Position numbers and translations under genes: made by a program. From an uncultured Collinsella sp. (GTDB taxonomy: Bacteria > Actinomycetota > Coriobacteriia > Coriobacteriales > Coriobacteriaceae): a DNA stretch of 28,533 bases. Below, piece by piece: positions 1 to 7,241 of this stretch (its first letter is position 1; every line of letters starts with the position of its first letter). Below the pieces are notes generated by a model that did not search any database, had not been told where the DNA came from, and worked only from the letters and a program-made list of their open reading frames with translations. Where the stretch lies: assembly GCA_937969105.1 (NCBI GenBank), contig CALBUZ010000069.1:1-28533 (forward strand), written 5' to 3'.

Positions 1-50
1 GGCGACCACCGAGATCTACACTCTTTCCCTACACGACGCTCTTCCGATCT
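1..50 (+). other. Illumina P5/TruSeq adapter contamination
   Basis: These 50 bases match my memory of the Illumina universal P5 adapter from its ninth base to its 3' end (starting GGCGACCACCGAGATC and ending in GCTCTTCCGATCT). They are library-construction sequence left at a contig end, not bacterial DNA. Genomic sequence starts at about position 51. Confidence 0.97.
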
Positions 51-86
51 TGCGCGATTGCATAGTGATAACACGCCGCATTCATA

Positions 87-115
87 TTGCCCCCTTGAAA
101 TGCTCGGTATATACT
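87..115 (+). promoter_or_regulatory. Probable sigma-70-type promoter of tRNA-Gly
   Basis: A TTGCCC box at 87-92 and a TATACT box at 110-115 are separated by exactly 17 bases. Transcription would start near 122, about 27 bases before the tRNA. The assignment rests on box match and spacing only. Confidence 0.55.
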
Positions 116-148
116 ATCCAAGCATTTAATTTATCCCAATGCGCAATT

Positions 149-223
149 GCGGGCATCGCCAAGTGGTAAGGCATCAGCTTCCCAAGCTGACACTCGCGGG
201 TTCGAGTCCCGTTGCCCGCTCCA
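149..223 (+). tRNA. tRNA-Gly (anticodon CCC), CCA encoded
   Basis: A full cloverleaf can be folded. The acceptor stem is GCGGGCA with TGCCCGC, discriminator T220 and an encoded CCA at 221-223. The D-arm is GCC/GGC. The anticodon stem is TCAGC/GCTGA around the loop TTCCCAA, giving anticodon CCC. The T-arm is GCGGG-TTCGAGT-CCCGT. The last 18 bases (206-223) are repeated exactly at 397-414. Confidence 0.96.
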
Positions 224-233
224 TTCGAATTTC

Positions 234-266
234 AGGCACGGTAACGTTTCGTTACCGTGCCTTTTT
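234..266 (+). terminator. Rho-independent terminator of tRNA-Gly
   Basis: A 13-bp perfect stem (234-246 with 250-262, three-base loop TTT) is followed by a T run ending at 266. It lies 11 bases after the tRNA CCA end. Confidence 0.93.
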
Positions 267-277
267 CAATAAAGTGC

Positions 278-414
278 CGGGACTCGAACCCGCCAGGGTG
301 CGAGCGTTAAATAAACGCGAAGCGTTTATAGCGAGCAGGCAAGGTCGCCGATAGGCGACCGCAGCCGGTGCGTATTTGCGAAGCAAATACGCAGACGTCC
401 CGTTGCCCGCTCCA
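278..414 (+). repeat. tRNA-tail hairpin element, copy A1 (after tRNA-Gly)
   Basis: Starts with CGGGACTCGAACCCG (278-292), the exact reverse complement of the tRNA-Gly T-arm at 197-211. Three hairpins follow. H1 is ATAAACGC-GAA-GCGTTTAT (311-329). H2 is GGTCGCC-GATA-GGCGACC (343-360). H3 is GCGTATTTGC with GCAAATACGC around a GAA loop (370-392). The element ends with GTCCCGTTGCCCGCTCCA (397-414), an exact 18-base copy of the tRNA-Gly 3' end. The same architecture follows tRNA-Lys at 11907-12029. I see no coding potential. I do not recognise a named repeat family. Confidence 0.85.
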
Positions 415-545
415 CCGAGCGCGGAAGACCTCGGGACGGCCAATTCAACAAAGTCTTCCTCCGCGGCTTCGTGAGGCCGAGGGGCTCGCCTGAAGCCGGT
501 GCGAATTTGCTTCGCAAATACACGGACGTCTTCATGGCCGCTCCA
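415..545 (+). repeat. Degraded second copy of the tRNA-tail element (A2)
   Basis: Positions 492-530 align with 361-399 at roughly 80% identity. They retain the third hairpin as GAATTTGC-TTC-GCAAATAC, with the loop now TTC instead of GAA. The stretch 525-545 still reads GACGTC, a diverged middle, then CCGCTCCA, a decayed tRNA-Gly 3' end. The part at 415-490 contains an imperfect inverted repeat (GCGGAAGAC near 421, GTCTTCC-CCGC near 453-464). No gene is visible between here and purB. Confidence 0.6.
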
Positions 546-647
546 ATTCCAAAATGTTAGGTTAATGCCTACTGCCCATACTTGCACCCGCGCACGGTAC
601 AATGGTTGGGTTACGACCAACGTGCCAATAACCAAAAAGGAGCCGCT

Positions 648-1994
648 ATGATCGATCGCTATACCCGCCCGGAGATGGGACACATCTTCTCCCTCGAGAA
701 CAAGTACGCCATTTGGCAGGAGATTGAGGTCCTGGCCTGCGAGGCTCAGGCGGAGCTCGGCAAGATCGGTATTTCCAAAGAAGAGGCCCAGTGGATTCGC
801 GACCACGCCAACTTTGAGAAGGCGAAGGTTGACGAGATCGAGGAGGTCACGCGCCATGATGTCATCGCCTTCCTGACCAACATGAAGGAGTACATCGACG
901 CCGATGTTCCCGAGGGCGAGCCCAAGCCTAGCCGCTGGGTTCACTACGGTATGACCAGCTCCGACCTGGGTGATACGGCTCTGTGCTATCAGCTTACTCA
1001 GGCGTGTGACCTGATTATCGAGGACGTCAAGAAGCTCGGCGTGATCTGCAAGCGTCGTGCCTTCGAGGAGCGCAATACGCTCTGCGCCGGCCGCACCCAT
1101 GGCATCCATGCCGAGCCGATGACCTTCGGTATGAAGTTTGGCTCTTGGGCATGGGAGCTCAAGCGCGATCTCGATCGTCTTGAGGACGCTCGCAAGAACG
1201 TTGCCTTCGGTGCCATCTCCGGTGCCGTCGGCACCTACAGCTCCATCGAGCCGTTCGTCGAGGAGTACGTTTGCGAACACCTGGGCCTGGTCCACGATCC
1301 GCTGTCCACACAGGTCATCAGCCGCGATCACCACGCCTACCTTGCCGGCGTGCTTGCCACTACGGCGGCCACCTGCGAGCGCATCGCGACCGAGGTCCGC
1401 AACCTGCAGAAGACCGATACGCTCGAGGCCGAGGAGCCCTTCCGCAAGGGCCAAAAGGGCAGCTCCGCCATGCCGCACAAGCGCAACCCCATCACCATGG
1501 AGAAGGTCTGCGGCCTGTCGCGCGTCGTGAAGTCCAACGCTCAGGTCGCCTTTGACAACGTTGCCCTGTGGCACGAGCGCGACATTTCGCACTCTTCCGC
1601 CGAGCGTGTCGCCCAGGCCGATAGCTTCATCGCGCTCGACCACATGTTCCAATGCCTTATCCGCGTTATCGACGGCCTGCAGCTGTATCCGGCCCGCATG
1701 ATGGCCAATCTCAACAAGACTCGCGGCCTCATCTTCTCCTCCAAGGTCCTGCTGGCCCTCGTCGATACGGGCATCACCCGCGAGGATGCCTATGCCATCG
1801 TGCAGGAAAACGCCATGGCCATCTGGCACGAGGTGCAGGATTGTGTCTCCGGCCCCACCTTTAAGGAGCGTCTCGAGGCCGATCCGCGCTGCACCGTCAG
1901 CCAGGAGAAACTCGATGAGATCTTTGATCCGTGGGACTTCCTCACCCGCATCGATACGGTCTTCGACCGCCTGGAGCAGCTAAGCTTCGAGTAG
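648..1994 (+). CDS. purB: Adenylosuccinate lyase (PurB)
   Basis: A 448-residue cytoplasmic enzyme of the fumarase/aspartase superfamily. It removes fumarate from SAICAR and from adenylosuccinate in purine synthesis. Visible motifs are TSSDLGDTA, the GRTHGIHAEPMTFG stretch with its catalytic-type histidines, and the superfamily signature GSSAMPHKRNP on the mobile loop. Length is normal for the short PurB class. I chose ATG 648 because an AAAAAGGAG ribosome site (634-641) sits just upstream; an in-frame ATG at 582 has none and adds 22 unconserved-looking residues. A TACAAT box at 598-603 could be its -10, but I find no matching -35. The gene stands alone between the tRNA region and a terminator. 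purC, which makes its substrate, lies at 8917. Confidence 0.96.
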   Translation: MIDRYTRPEMGHIFSLENKYAIWQEIEVLACEAQAELGKIGISKEEAQWIRDHANFEKAKVDEIEEVTRHDVIAFLTNMKEYIDADVPEGEPKPSRWVHYGMTSSDLGDTALCYQLTQACDLIIEDVKKLGVICKRRAFEERNTLCAGRTHGIHAEPMTFGMKFGSWAWELKRDLDRLEDARKNVAFGAISGAVGTYSSIEPFVEEYVCEHLGLVHDPLSTQVISRDHHAYLAGVLATTAATCERIATEVRNLQKTDTLEAEEPFRKGQKGSSAMPHKRNPITMEKVCGLSRVVKSNAQVAFDNVALWHERDISHSSAERVAQADSFIALDHMFQCLIRVIDGLQLYPARMMANLNKTRGLIFSSKVLLALVDTGITREDAYAIVQENAMAIWHEVQDCVSGPTFKERLEADPRCTVSQEKLDEIFDPWDFLTRIDTVFDRLEQLSFE

Positions 1995-2037
1995 GGTTAA
2001 CCTAATTCGACCGCTTGCGGACGCATTTCAACCTTTG

Positions 2038-2070
2038 GCGCCTTGCCCGTCTCGGGCGAGGCGCTTTTTT
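2038..2070 (+). terminator. Rho-independent terminator of purB
   Basis: GCGCCTTGCCCG (2038-2049) pairs with CGGGCGAGGCGC (2053-2064) with one wobble, followed by six T (2065-2070). Confidence 0.92.
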
Positions 2071-2133
2071 ACTGTCGTATAAGCCCCCGGTAATAAAATG
2101 AACTCTCACTGCTGTTTCGATGAAAGGAGGCAC

Positions 2134-2970
2134 GTGCCCAGACGCATCAAGCGGGCCGCCATCGTCTCGCTCGTGTTCATACTCCTTGTTGCCGTCTGTG
2201 CGGGCGCCCTGACGTATACCGTTCGAAGCAGTTCTTCCTCCTCGAATGAAGCCGACAAAGATCTCCCGGTACTCAAAATCGGCGTTACGGATAACGACCC
2301 CTATGTGTATGTCGATACCACGGGCGATTACGCCGGTATCGATATCGACATCGCCCGCGAGGCCTGCAAACGCGTGGGGATCAAGCCACAGTTTGTCGAT
2401 ATTGACTGGAACGATCGCGACCGGCTGCTCAAAAACGGTGATATCGATTGCCTGTGGTGTGATTATTCTCCCTGTTATCGCGAGGATAAGTATTGCTGGA
2501 CCGAGCCGTATCTAACCGTGACGGTCTCGGTTGCCGCCAAGAAAACGAGTGGCATCAATTCCTTGGCGCATCTCGATGGAAGCAAGACCATCGCGGTGAT
2601 TGCGGGTTCGGTGAGCGAACGCCGATTGCTCGCAGGGGATCTGGAAATCTCGCCGGACGTGCAAATCAAATCATATGGTTCTGCCGAGCTCTGCAAAGCC
2701 GCCCTCGCCAAAGGGTATGTCGACTGTTGGATGGCGGACGTTCAATCGCTTGATCGACTCGTCGCCCAGTATCCCGGCGTTTATCGTGTGTTTGCCGACA
2801 ACGTTATGACGGTTGACCTGGGCGTTGCATTTGATGTTGCCTATGAGGGGGAGTGCGTCAAAAACCTCAATACCGCGCTGTTCGACATGGATCGAGACGG
2901 CACGATTGACCGTATTGTGGACAATTACAAGGCGGGGGCGACGACGGGCGGGCAAGGAGCGGAATCATGA
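2134..2970 (+). CDS. Membrane-anchored periplasmic solute-binding protein (SBP_bac_3 type)
   Basis: About 278 residues. A basic N-terminus and one hydrophobic segment (about residues 6-27) are followed by a serine linker. The rest resembles the type-3 extracellular solute-binding family of polar amino acid uptake: LPVLKIGVTDNDPYVYV near the start, a GIDIDIAREACKRVG motif, and an IDCLWCDYS stretch. The start is set at GTG 2134 because AAAGGAGG ends three bases before it; the longer ATG 2098 frame lacks a ribosome site. There are no ABC permease or ATPase genes nearby. The stop overlaps the next start as ATGA at 2967-2970, so it is probably translated with the diguanylate cyclase sensor and may present ligand to it. 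That role is inference. Confidence 0.82.
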   Translation: MPRRIKRAAIVSLVFILLVAVCAGALTYTVRSSSSSSNEADKDLPVLKIGVTDNDPYVYVDTTGDYAGIDIDIAREACKRVGIKPQFVDIDWNDRDRLLKNGDIDCLWCDYSPCYREDKYCWTEPYLTVTVSVAAKKTSGINSLAHLDGSKTIAVIAGSVSERRLLAGDLEISPDVQIKSYGSAELCKAALAKGYVDCWMADVQSLDRLVAQYPGVYRVFADNVMTVDLGVAFDVAYEGECVKNLNTALFDMDRDGTIDRIVDNYKAGATTGGQGAES

Positions 2971-3917
2971 CAAATGACAAGCACCGCTTGCGTCGAAAGA
3001 CTCTGACCGTCATGGCTGTCGGCGTTATTGTCAGCGCTGTCTTATTAGGCCTGTTGTATGCGGTTGGAACCCATCGCTGCCTCGAAAAAACGCTTGGGTT
3101 TGGTCAAGAAACCATGGTGTTTTTGGAAAACGCTTGCGAAAAATATGACCGCTACGAACAGGGGAGAAAAATCGAGACGACACACGATTTGCTCGCCGCG
3201 GTCGAATCGTTTGCGACGTTCCTGTCCTCTGATCGCGTTGAGGTCAACAACGACCTTATCGAGCAATTTGTCCATGCCGAGAACCTTTCGGGGTTGATGG
3301 TCATGGACTGCGATGGCCATATGGCTGCCCACTACGACATCGATGGTCGCGATCCGCTCATGTTGTGGCGAGAGGAGCTGGCCTGTTCGCCGGTCGCATC
3401 GATGTATCAAGGTTCCAAAGTGTCCTACTCAACTGTCGTTGAGCGCCGTGGTGTCGTTTTTGCCGTCTGCGCTGTCCCGTATGGCGACGGCGTTGCCCTG
3501 GCATACCGCTCACTTGTTTCCGATACGGCGGACGACTATTCATATGCCATAGCCGACGTGCTTTCGAACAGCACCTTCCACCAGGGCCCCACGGTGCTTG
3601 TTATGGAGGATGCGGAGATTGTCTCATCCAACAGTGCCGATGCTGACGTGTCGCTCGCCCGACTCCTCACCAGCGCAGGGGTTGAGTGGAAAGACGACGG
3701 CCTGACGCCCATCGAATATCGAGGAGACAAATGGTACGCCGTGCGTGCGGCATATAAGGACTACCGCCTGTTTGCGCTATATCCCAAATCTGAGGTCATG
3801 TCTGACAGGATTTCATTTGTCGCCGCCGGCGTCTTGGTGTGCCTTGCGTTTTGGGTCGTGGTACTGTTGGCTCGAAATATCGTTGACCACCGCAATTTGG
3901 TCGAAAAGGATAAATAG
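2967..3917 (+). CDS. N-terminal sensor part of a split diguanylate cyclase (broken gene)
   Basis: 316 residues: a transmembrane helix at about 13-32, an extracytoplasmic region of about 250 residues with no family I can name, then a second helix (about 283-303) and the end ...LVEKDK. The frame stops at TAG 3915-3917, but the same frame continues readably afterwards (LGIINAISAI). It then meets a one-base shift near 3948, after which the GGDEF part reads in another frame. The intact ancestor probably ran 2967-4765 as sensor, membrane segment, PAS-like region and GGDEF. A CAG-to-TAG change would explain the stop. It overlaps the upstream binding protein by four bases. As it stands, this piece has no output domain. 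Confidence 0.75.
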   Translation: MTNDKHRLRRKTLTVMAVGVIVSAVLLGLLYAVGTHRCLEKTLGFGQETMVFLENACEKYDRYEQGRKIETTHDLLAAVESFATFLSSDRVEVNNDLIEQFVHAENLSGLMVMDCDGHMAAHYDIDGRDPLMLWREELACSPVASMYQGSKVSYSTVVERRGVVFAVCAVPYGDGVALAYRSLVSDTADDYSYAIADVLSNSTFHQGPTVLVMEDAEIVSSNSADADVSLARLLTSAGVEWKDDGLTPIEYRGDKWYAVRAAYKDYRLFALYPKSEVMSDRISFVAAGVLVCLAFWVVVLLARNIVDHRNLVEKDK

Positions 3918-4000
3918 CTCGGCATTATCAATGCCATAAGCGCCATCACGATTCGACCCTCCTTTTGCATCTCGACACCCTCGAGATCGAGGGAATCAAT

Positions 4001-4765
4001 ATGTCGCCGGCGATAGCGAAGATATTTGCCGAGCACAACGAGGCATATGACTTTATGGACACGGTCTGCCGGGATATCGTGAGCCCCGAAAGCCGCGAAG
4101 CGGTTGTGGGACTCGTAGATATAAGTACGCTTCGTGAACGTATGGAGGGCGTACCGTACTTGGCTGCCGAGGTGCGAGATTGTCGAGGTGCTTGGTACTC
4201 GCTACAGGTTGTCCCCCAGCATCGCGATGAGCAAGGCCGGCTGGAGTCGGTCGTCGTGGCGACGCACAACATATCGATGATCAAGCATGCCGAGGAGCTG
4301 TCATACCAAGATAAACTGACGGGGCTTCGCAACCGCAACTATCTGGAATCGCGTGGAGATAGCCTGGTAAACGAGGACTTGCCAGTGAGCGTGATTATGG
4401 TGGACTGTAATTATCTCAAGCGGACCAACGACATTTATGGTCACGAGATGGGGGATGAACTGCTGCGACGGACGGCGTCCGTGCTGCGGCGGGTGGCTGG
4501 TGCGGATTACCTGCCGATGCGCGTTGGCGGCGACGAGTTTTTGCTGGTTTGCCCCCATACTGACAACGAGTCTGCGCTCGGGCTGGAACAGGATCTTCGT
4601 CTCGGTCTTGCCGCGGTAAGCGATGAGACCCTGACGGTCAGCGCATCGATTGGCGTGGCGACCGTCGAGACGGCTGGAAATAAGCTGGCCGATGTATATC
4701 GCGTCGCCGACCACAATATGTATCGGGAGAAGCGCATGGTCCACGTACAGGGTGCGGACTGCTAA
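4001..4765 (+). CDS. C-terminal GGDEF (diguanylate cyclase) part of the split gene
   Basis: About 254 residues from ATG 4001. The reading frame is open from about 3950, and DSTLLLHLDTLEIEG upstream looks like the lost linker. A PAS-like region (about residues 1-95) precedes a GGDEF domain with YQDKLTGLRNRNYLE, the active-site loop RVGGDEFLLV and SASIGVATV. The catalytic motif is therefore intact. GGDEF enzymes make cyclic di-GMP from two GTP. A GAGGGA stretch at 3989-3994 lies six bases before ATG 4001, so a soluble fragment could still be translated. Whether it is active without the membrane sensor is unknown. I regard it as half of a pseudogene, with possible sequencing error as the alternative. 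Confidence 0.78.
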   Translation: MSPAIAKIFAEHNEAYDFMDTVCRDIVSPESREAVVGLVDISTLRERMEGVPYLAAEVRDCRGAWYSLQVVPQHRDEQGRLESVVVATHNISMIKHAEELSYQDKLTGLRNRNYLESRGDSLVNEDLPVSVIMVDCNYLKRTNDIYGHEMGDELLRRTASVLRRVAGADYLPMRVGGDEFLLVCPHTDNESALGLEQDLRLGLAAVSDETLTVSASIGVATVETAGNKLADVYRVADHNMYREKRMVHVQGADC

Positions 4766-4771
4766 TCTTGC

Positions 4772-4838
4772 CCCCGCCAGTCCAAGCATCGTAGGATGTT
4801 GAATCGGTGCTTGCGATAATAAGTCGGTCCAGGCGGGG
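4772..4838 (+). promoter_or_regulatory. Nested stem-loop in the leader of the TSCPD gene
   Basis: CCCCGCC (4772-4778) pairs perfectly with GGCGGGG (4832-4838). Inside, AAGCATCG (4784-4791) pairs with CGGTGCTT (4805-4812). There is no T run directly after the outer arm, so a simple terminator is unlikely. It ends 40 bases before the next start codon and could be a leader structure. Function unknown. Confidence 0.4.
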
Positions 4839-4878
4839 ATAATAGACGTCTGAAATTTCTTTCTGAGAGGGGATCTCA

Positions 4879-5142
4879 ATGATTAGTTTTGACTACAAGC
4901 CTCAGGGTGTATGCTCTCGCAATATTCACCTCAATCTCTCTGACGATGGCAGCAAGGTGTTGGGCGTCGAGTTTACCGGCGGCTGCGATGGCAACCTCAA
5001 GGCCATCTCCAGGCTGGTCGAAGGCGCTCCCGCCGATCGCGTAATCGAGGTTCTCGCCGGTAATACCTGCGGTATGAAAAAGACCTCTTGCGCCGATCAG
5101 CTTACGCGCGCTATCGAGGCCGCTCGCGCAGAGATCGCCTAA
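4879..5142 (+). CDS. TIGR03905-type TSCPD domain protein
   Basis: 87 residues, cysteine-containing throughout: GVCSRNI, GGCDGNL, NTCGMKK and a C-terminal KTSCADQL that gives the TSCPD family its name. TSCPD domains also occur at the C-terminus of some B12-dependent ribonucleotide reductases; the role of the free-standing form is not established. The cysteine spacing suggests metal binding, which is inference. Start ATG 4879 follows GAGAGGGGATCTCA. The stop TAA overlaps the next ATG by one base (TAATG at 5140-5144), so it is probably co-translated with the Tat lipoprotein. Confidence 0.85.
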   Translation: MISFDYKPQGVCSRNIHLNLSDDGSKVLGVEFTGGCDGNLKAISRLVEGAPADRVIEVLAGNTCGMKKTSCADQLTRAIEAARAEIA

Positions 5143-6353
5143 TGAGCATCGCTGATCGCTTTAAGAATGGAATAACGCGTCGAGGTTTTGTGCTGGGTGG
5201 CGCCGCTACCGGTGCTGCTGCCGTACTGGCCGGTTGCTCGAAAAAAACGGGCACCAGCGACGATGCCGCTGGCGAGCCGCAGGTTATCAAGGACGATTCG
5301 AAGATTGTCTCGATCACTGATGAGTACGAAGCTGTTGATATCGATCTTGAGCCCGCGGCCTCGTGGACGCTGCCGCTGGGCACGCTGCTGTACTACTGCG
5401 ATGGCGACTACGCCGCCGCGATGATGGCGCCTGCTTCTGCCCTGCATGCCAATACGCTTGGTGTGCTCAACCTGGGCGATGGCTCGCTTACCACACTTAT
5501 CGAGGATCCCATTGAGGGAACCGGTTATGCGTTTTACGACGTTCGCGCGGGTGATGGCGTGTTCGCATGGGTCGAGATGAACTTTGCCAATGCGTCTTGG
5601 AAACTCTATGCGCAAAACCTTGCAGGCTCCTCCCTTACCGGCAACGCTGTCGAGCTCGACCGCGGCGGCGAAAACTACGATCCGCCGCTCTTCACAGCGT
5701 ATGGGTCGTCGGTCATCTGGTATAAGATGCCTTCGTCCGGCGGCACCAAGACGAGTAACGATTCGTACTGCTACCGTCAGTCGCCCAGCGAGTCCAAGCC
5801 TGAGACTATTTGGAAGTCGACGGGCCGTTTCGCATCCGCCCCGCGTGTGAGCGACGGCATCCTGACCATCTCGCCCCGCGTGCACAATGATGAGGGCGTC
5901 TATTACGGTATGACGGCGATCGACCTGACTGACGGCAACAACACGAAGCGAGCTCAGCTGGTGCTTCCTTCGTCGGTTTCGCCTTTCGAGGCCGTGTATA
6001 TGGGAGACACCTTCGTGTTCTCCATTGAGGCGACGTATAGCGGTGTGGGTGGCCTGGGCAATATGGGCACCTATATCGGTAACGAGGGCGGGCCGTACCT
6101 CTTCCTTTCGCGTGAGCCGCTCGCGTGCGCTGCGGGAAGGAAAAACAAATACCTGGTTAAAGTTCAGGCGTCGCATTTTTTGATTGACACTTCGGCTAAG
6201 ACCTACGGCTCGCTTCTGTCGCCCGACCGAGCCTTGGAGTATGGCGATTATCCTGCTACGGCGGGTAAATCGAACTCGTTCTTAACGTACGCAACGGTGC
6301 GTAACAGCCAAGGAATTCCCGAGACGGTTACCGCTCGCTTGTTCTCTCTTTAG
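5142..6353 (+). CDS. Tat-exported lipoprotein of unknown function
   Basis: 403 residues from ATG 5142, which overlaps the preceding stop. The N-terminus has a twin-arginine motif (ITRRGFVLGG, arginines 13-14), a hydrophobic stretch and a lipobox LAGC with Cys32. Tat export, lipidation and display on the outer face of the membrane are therefore expected. The mature part lacks further membrane segments and contains several DG/GD turns and aromatic strands (for example GVFAWVEMNF and SSVIWYKMPSS), compatible with a beta-propeller-like or all-beta fold; this is a weak inference. Upstream in-frame codons back to 5088 lie inside the TSCPD gene and were not used. No enzymatic motif is recognisable. 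Confidence 0.82.
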   Translation: MSIADRFKNGITRRGFVLGGAATGAAAVLAGCSKKTGTSDDAAGEPQVIKDDSKIVSITDEYEAVDIDLEPAASWTLPLGTLLYYCDGDYAAAMMAPASALHANTLGVLNLGDGSLTTLIEDPIEGTGYAFYDVRAGDGVFAWVEMNFANASWKLYAQNLAGSSLTGNAVELDRGGENYDPPLFTAYGSSVIWYKMPSSGGTKTSNDSYCYRQSPSESKPETIWKSTGRFASAPRVSDGILTISPRVHNDEGVYYGMTAIDLTDGNNTKRAQLVLPSSVSPFEAVYMGDTFVFSIEATYSGVGGLGNMGTYIGNEGGPYLFLSREPLACAAGRKNKYLVKVQASHFLIDTSAKTYGSLLSPDRALEYGDYPATAGKSNSFLTYATVRNSQGIPETVTARLFSL

Positions 6354-6412
6354 TCTCCGAGGGGTTAAAAAGGCGTCGACAGGGGAATAAGCGCGTTGTG
6401 ACTATGAGTACC

Positions 6413-6451
6413 GCCCGCCGAGCTATCGCGCCCATGCGATACCCGGTGGGC
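6413..6451 (+). other. Intergenic hairpin before the two-component system
   Basis: GCCCGCC (6413-6419) pairs with GGTGGGC (6445-6451), and TATCGC (6424-6429) pairs with GCGATA (6436-6441), separated by a small internal loop. There is no T run, so a terminator role is doubtful. The sequence TAAAAT at 6462-6467 downstream could be a -10 for the response regulator, but no -35 is evident. Confidence 0.4.
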
Positions 6452-6506
6452 TCAGGTGCGTTAAAATGAGCTTGTTCTTAGCTAATTGAGACAGGGGGGC
6501 CGTGTT

Positions 6507-7229
6507 ATGGCTTCAGATGCAAAAAAGATTCTGCTGGTCGAGGATGAGAAGGCAATCCGTGACGCTGTCGCTGCCTATCTCGAGCGCGAGGGCTATTGGG
6601 TTGTGGGCGTGGGCGACGGCCAGTCCGCTATCGAGGAGTTCGAGAAGCATCAGTTCGACCTGGTCGTGCTCGACCTCATGCTCCCTAAGATTCCCGGCGA
6701 GCGCGTTTGCCGCACCATTCGCGATACCTCGGATGTCCCCATCATTATGCTGACGGCCAAGGGCGAGATCGAGGACCGTATTATCGGCCTCGAGCTCGGA
6801 GCCGACGACTACCTGATCAAGCCGTTTTCGCCGCGCGAGCTTGTCGCGCGCGTGCGCGCTTTGTTCCGCCGTGCCCACCAGGCCGATGAGCCGGCCGTCG
6901 AGGTGCTCGACTTTGGCGATCTGGTCATTGACATCTCGGGCCACAAGATTTTGGTCGAGGGCAAGGAAGTCGACCTGACGGCTTCCGAGTTCAAGCTGCT
7001 CACCACGCTTGCCCGTCACCCCGGCCGCGTCTACAACCGCATGGAGCTGGTCGAGAAAGTGCTCGGCTACGACTTTGAGGGTTACGAGCGCACCATCGAC
7101 AGCCACGTGAAGAACCTTCGCGCCAAGCTGGGCGACGACCCCAAGAAGCCCAAGTGGCTCTACACCGTTCACGGTGTCGGCTACCGCTTCGAGGCTCCGA
7201 CCAAGACCGATAAGTCGGACGAGAAATAA
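6507..7229 (+). CDS. OmpR/PhoB-family response regulator
   Basis: 240 residues. The receiver domain (about 1-120) begins KILLVEDEKAIRDAV, has its phospho-acceptor aspartate at about residue 56 (VVLDLMLP), and continues with the conserved threonine of IIMLTAKG and lysine of LIKPFSPRELVARV. The C-terminal winged helix (about 140-235) ends in the typical YERTIDSHVKNLRAKLGDDPK...LYTVHGVGYRFE. Start ATG 6507 follows an AGGGGGG stretch (6492-6498). Its kinase partner starts 13 bases after the stop, so the two form one operon. The regulated genes cannot be read from the window. Confidence 0.94.
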   Translation: MASDAKKILLVEDEKAIRDAVAAYLEREGYWVVGVGDGQSAIEEFEKHQFDLVVLDLMLPKIPGERVCRTIRDTSDVPIIMLTAKGEIEDRIIGLELGADDYLIKPFSPRELVARVRALFRRAHQADEPAVEVLDFGDLVIDISGHKILVEGKEVDLTASEFKLLTTLARHPGRVYNRMELVEKVLGYDFEGYERTIDSHVKNLRAKLGDDPKKPKWLYTVHGVGYRFEAPTKTDKSDEK

Positions 7230-7241
7230 AGGAAATCACAT

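Noticed and set aside
149..223. An integrated phage or ICE bounded by the tRNA-Gly 3' direct repeats
   Set aside because: The repeats at 206-223 and 397-414 enclose under 200 bases with no integrase; a repeat element fits better than an attL/attR pair.
397..414. A possible second tRNA-Gly
   Set aside because: Only the 3' 18 bases are present; D-arm and anticodon arm are missing, and the segment belongs to the hairpin element.
252..1829. A 525-codon minus-strand open frame across purB
   Set aside because: purB on the plus strand is unambiguous; the opposite frame has no family motif and runs through the tRNA-tail repeats.
2134..2970. An ABC amino acid transporter operon
   Set aside because: Only the binding protein is present; the next genes encode signalling domains, not permease or ATPase.
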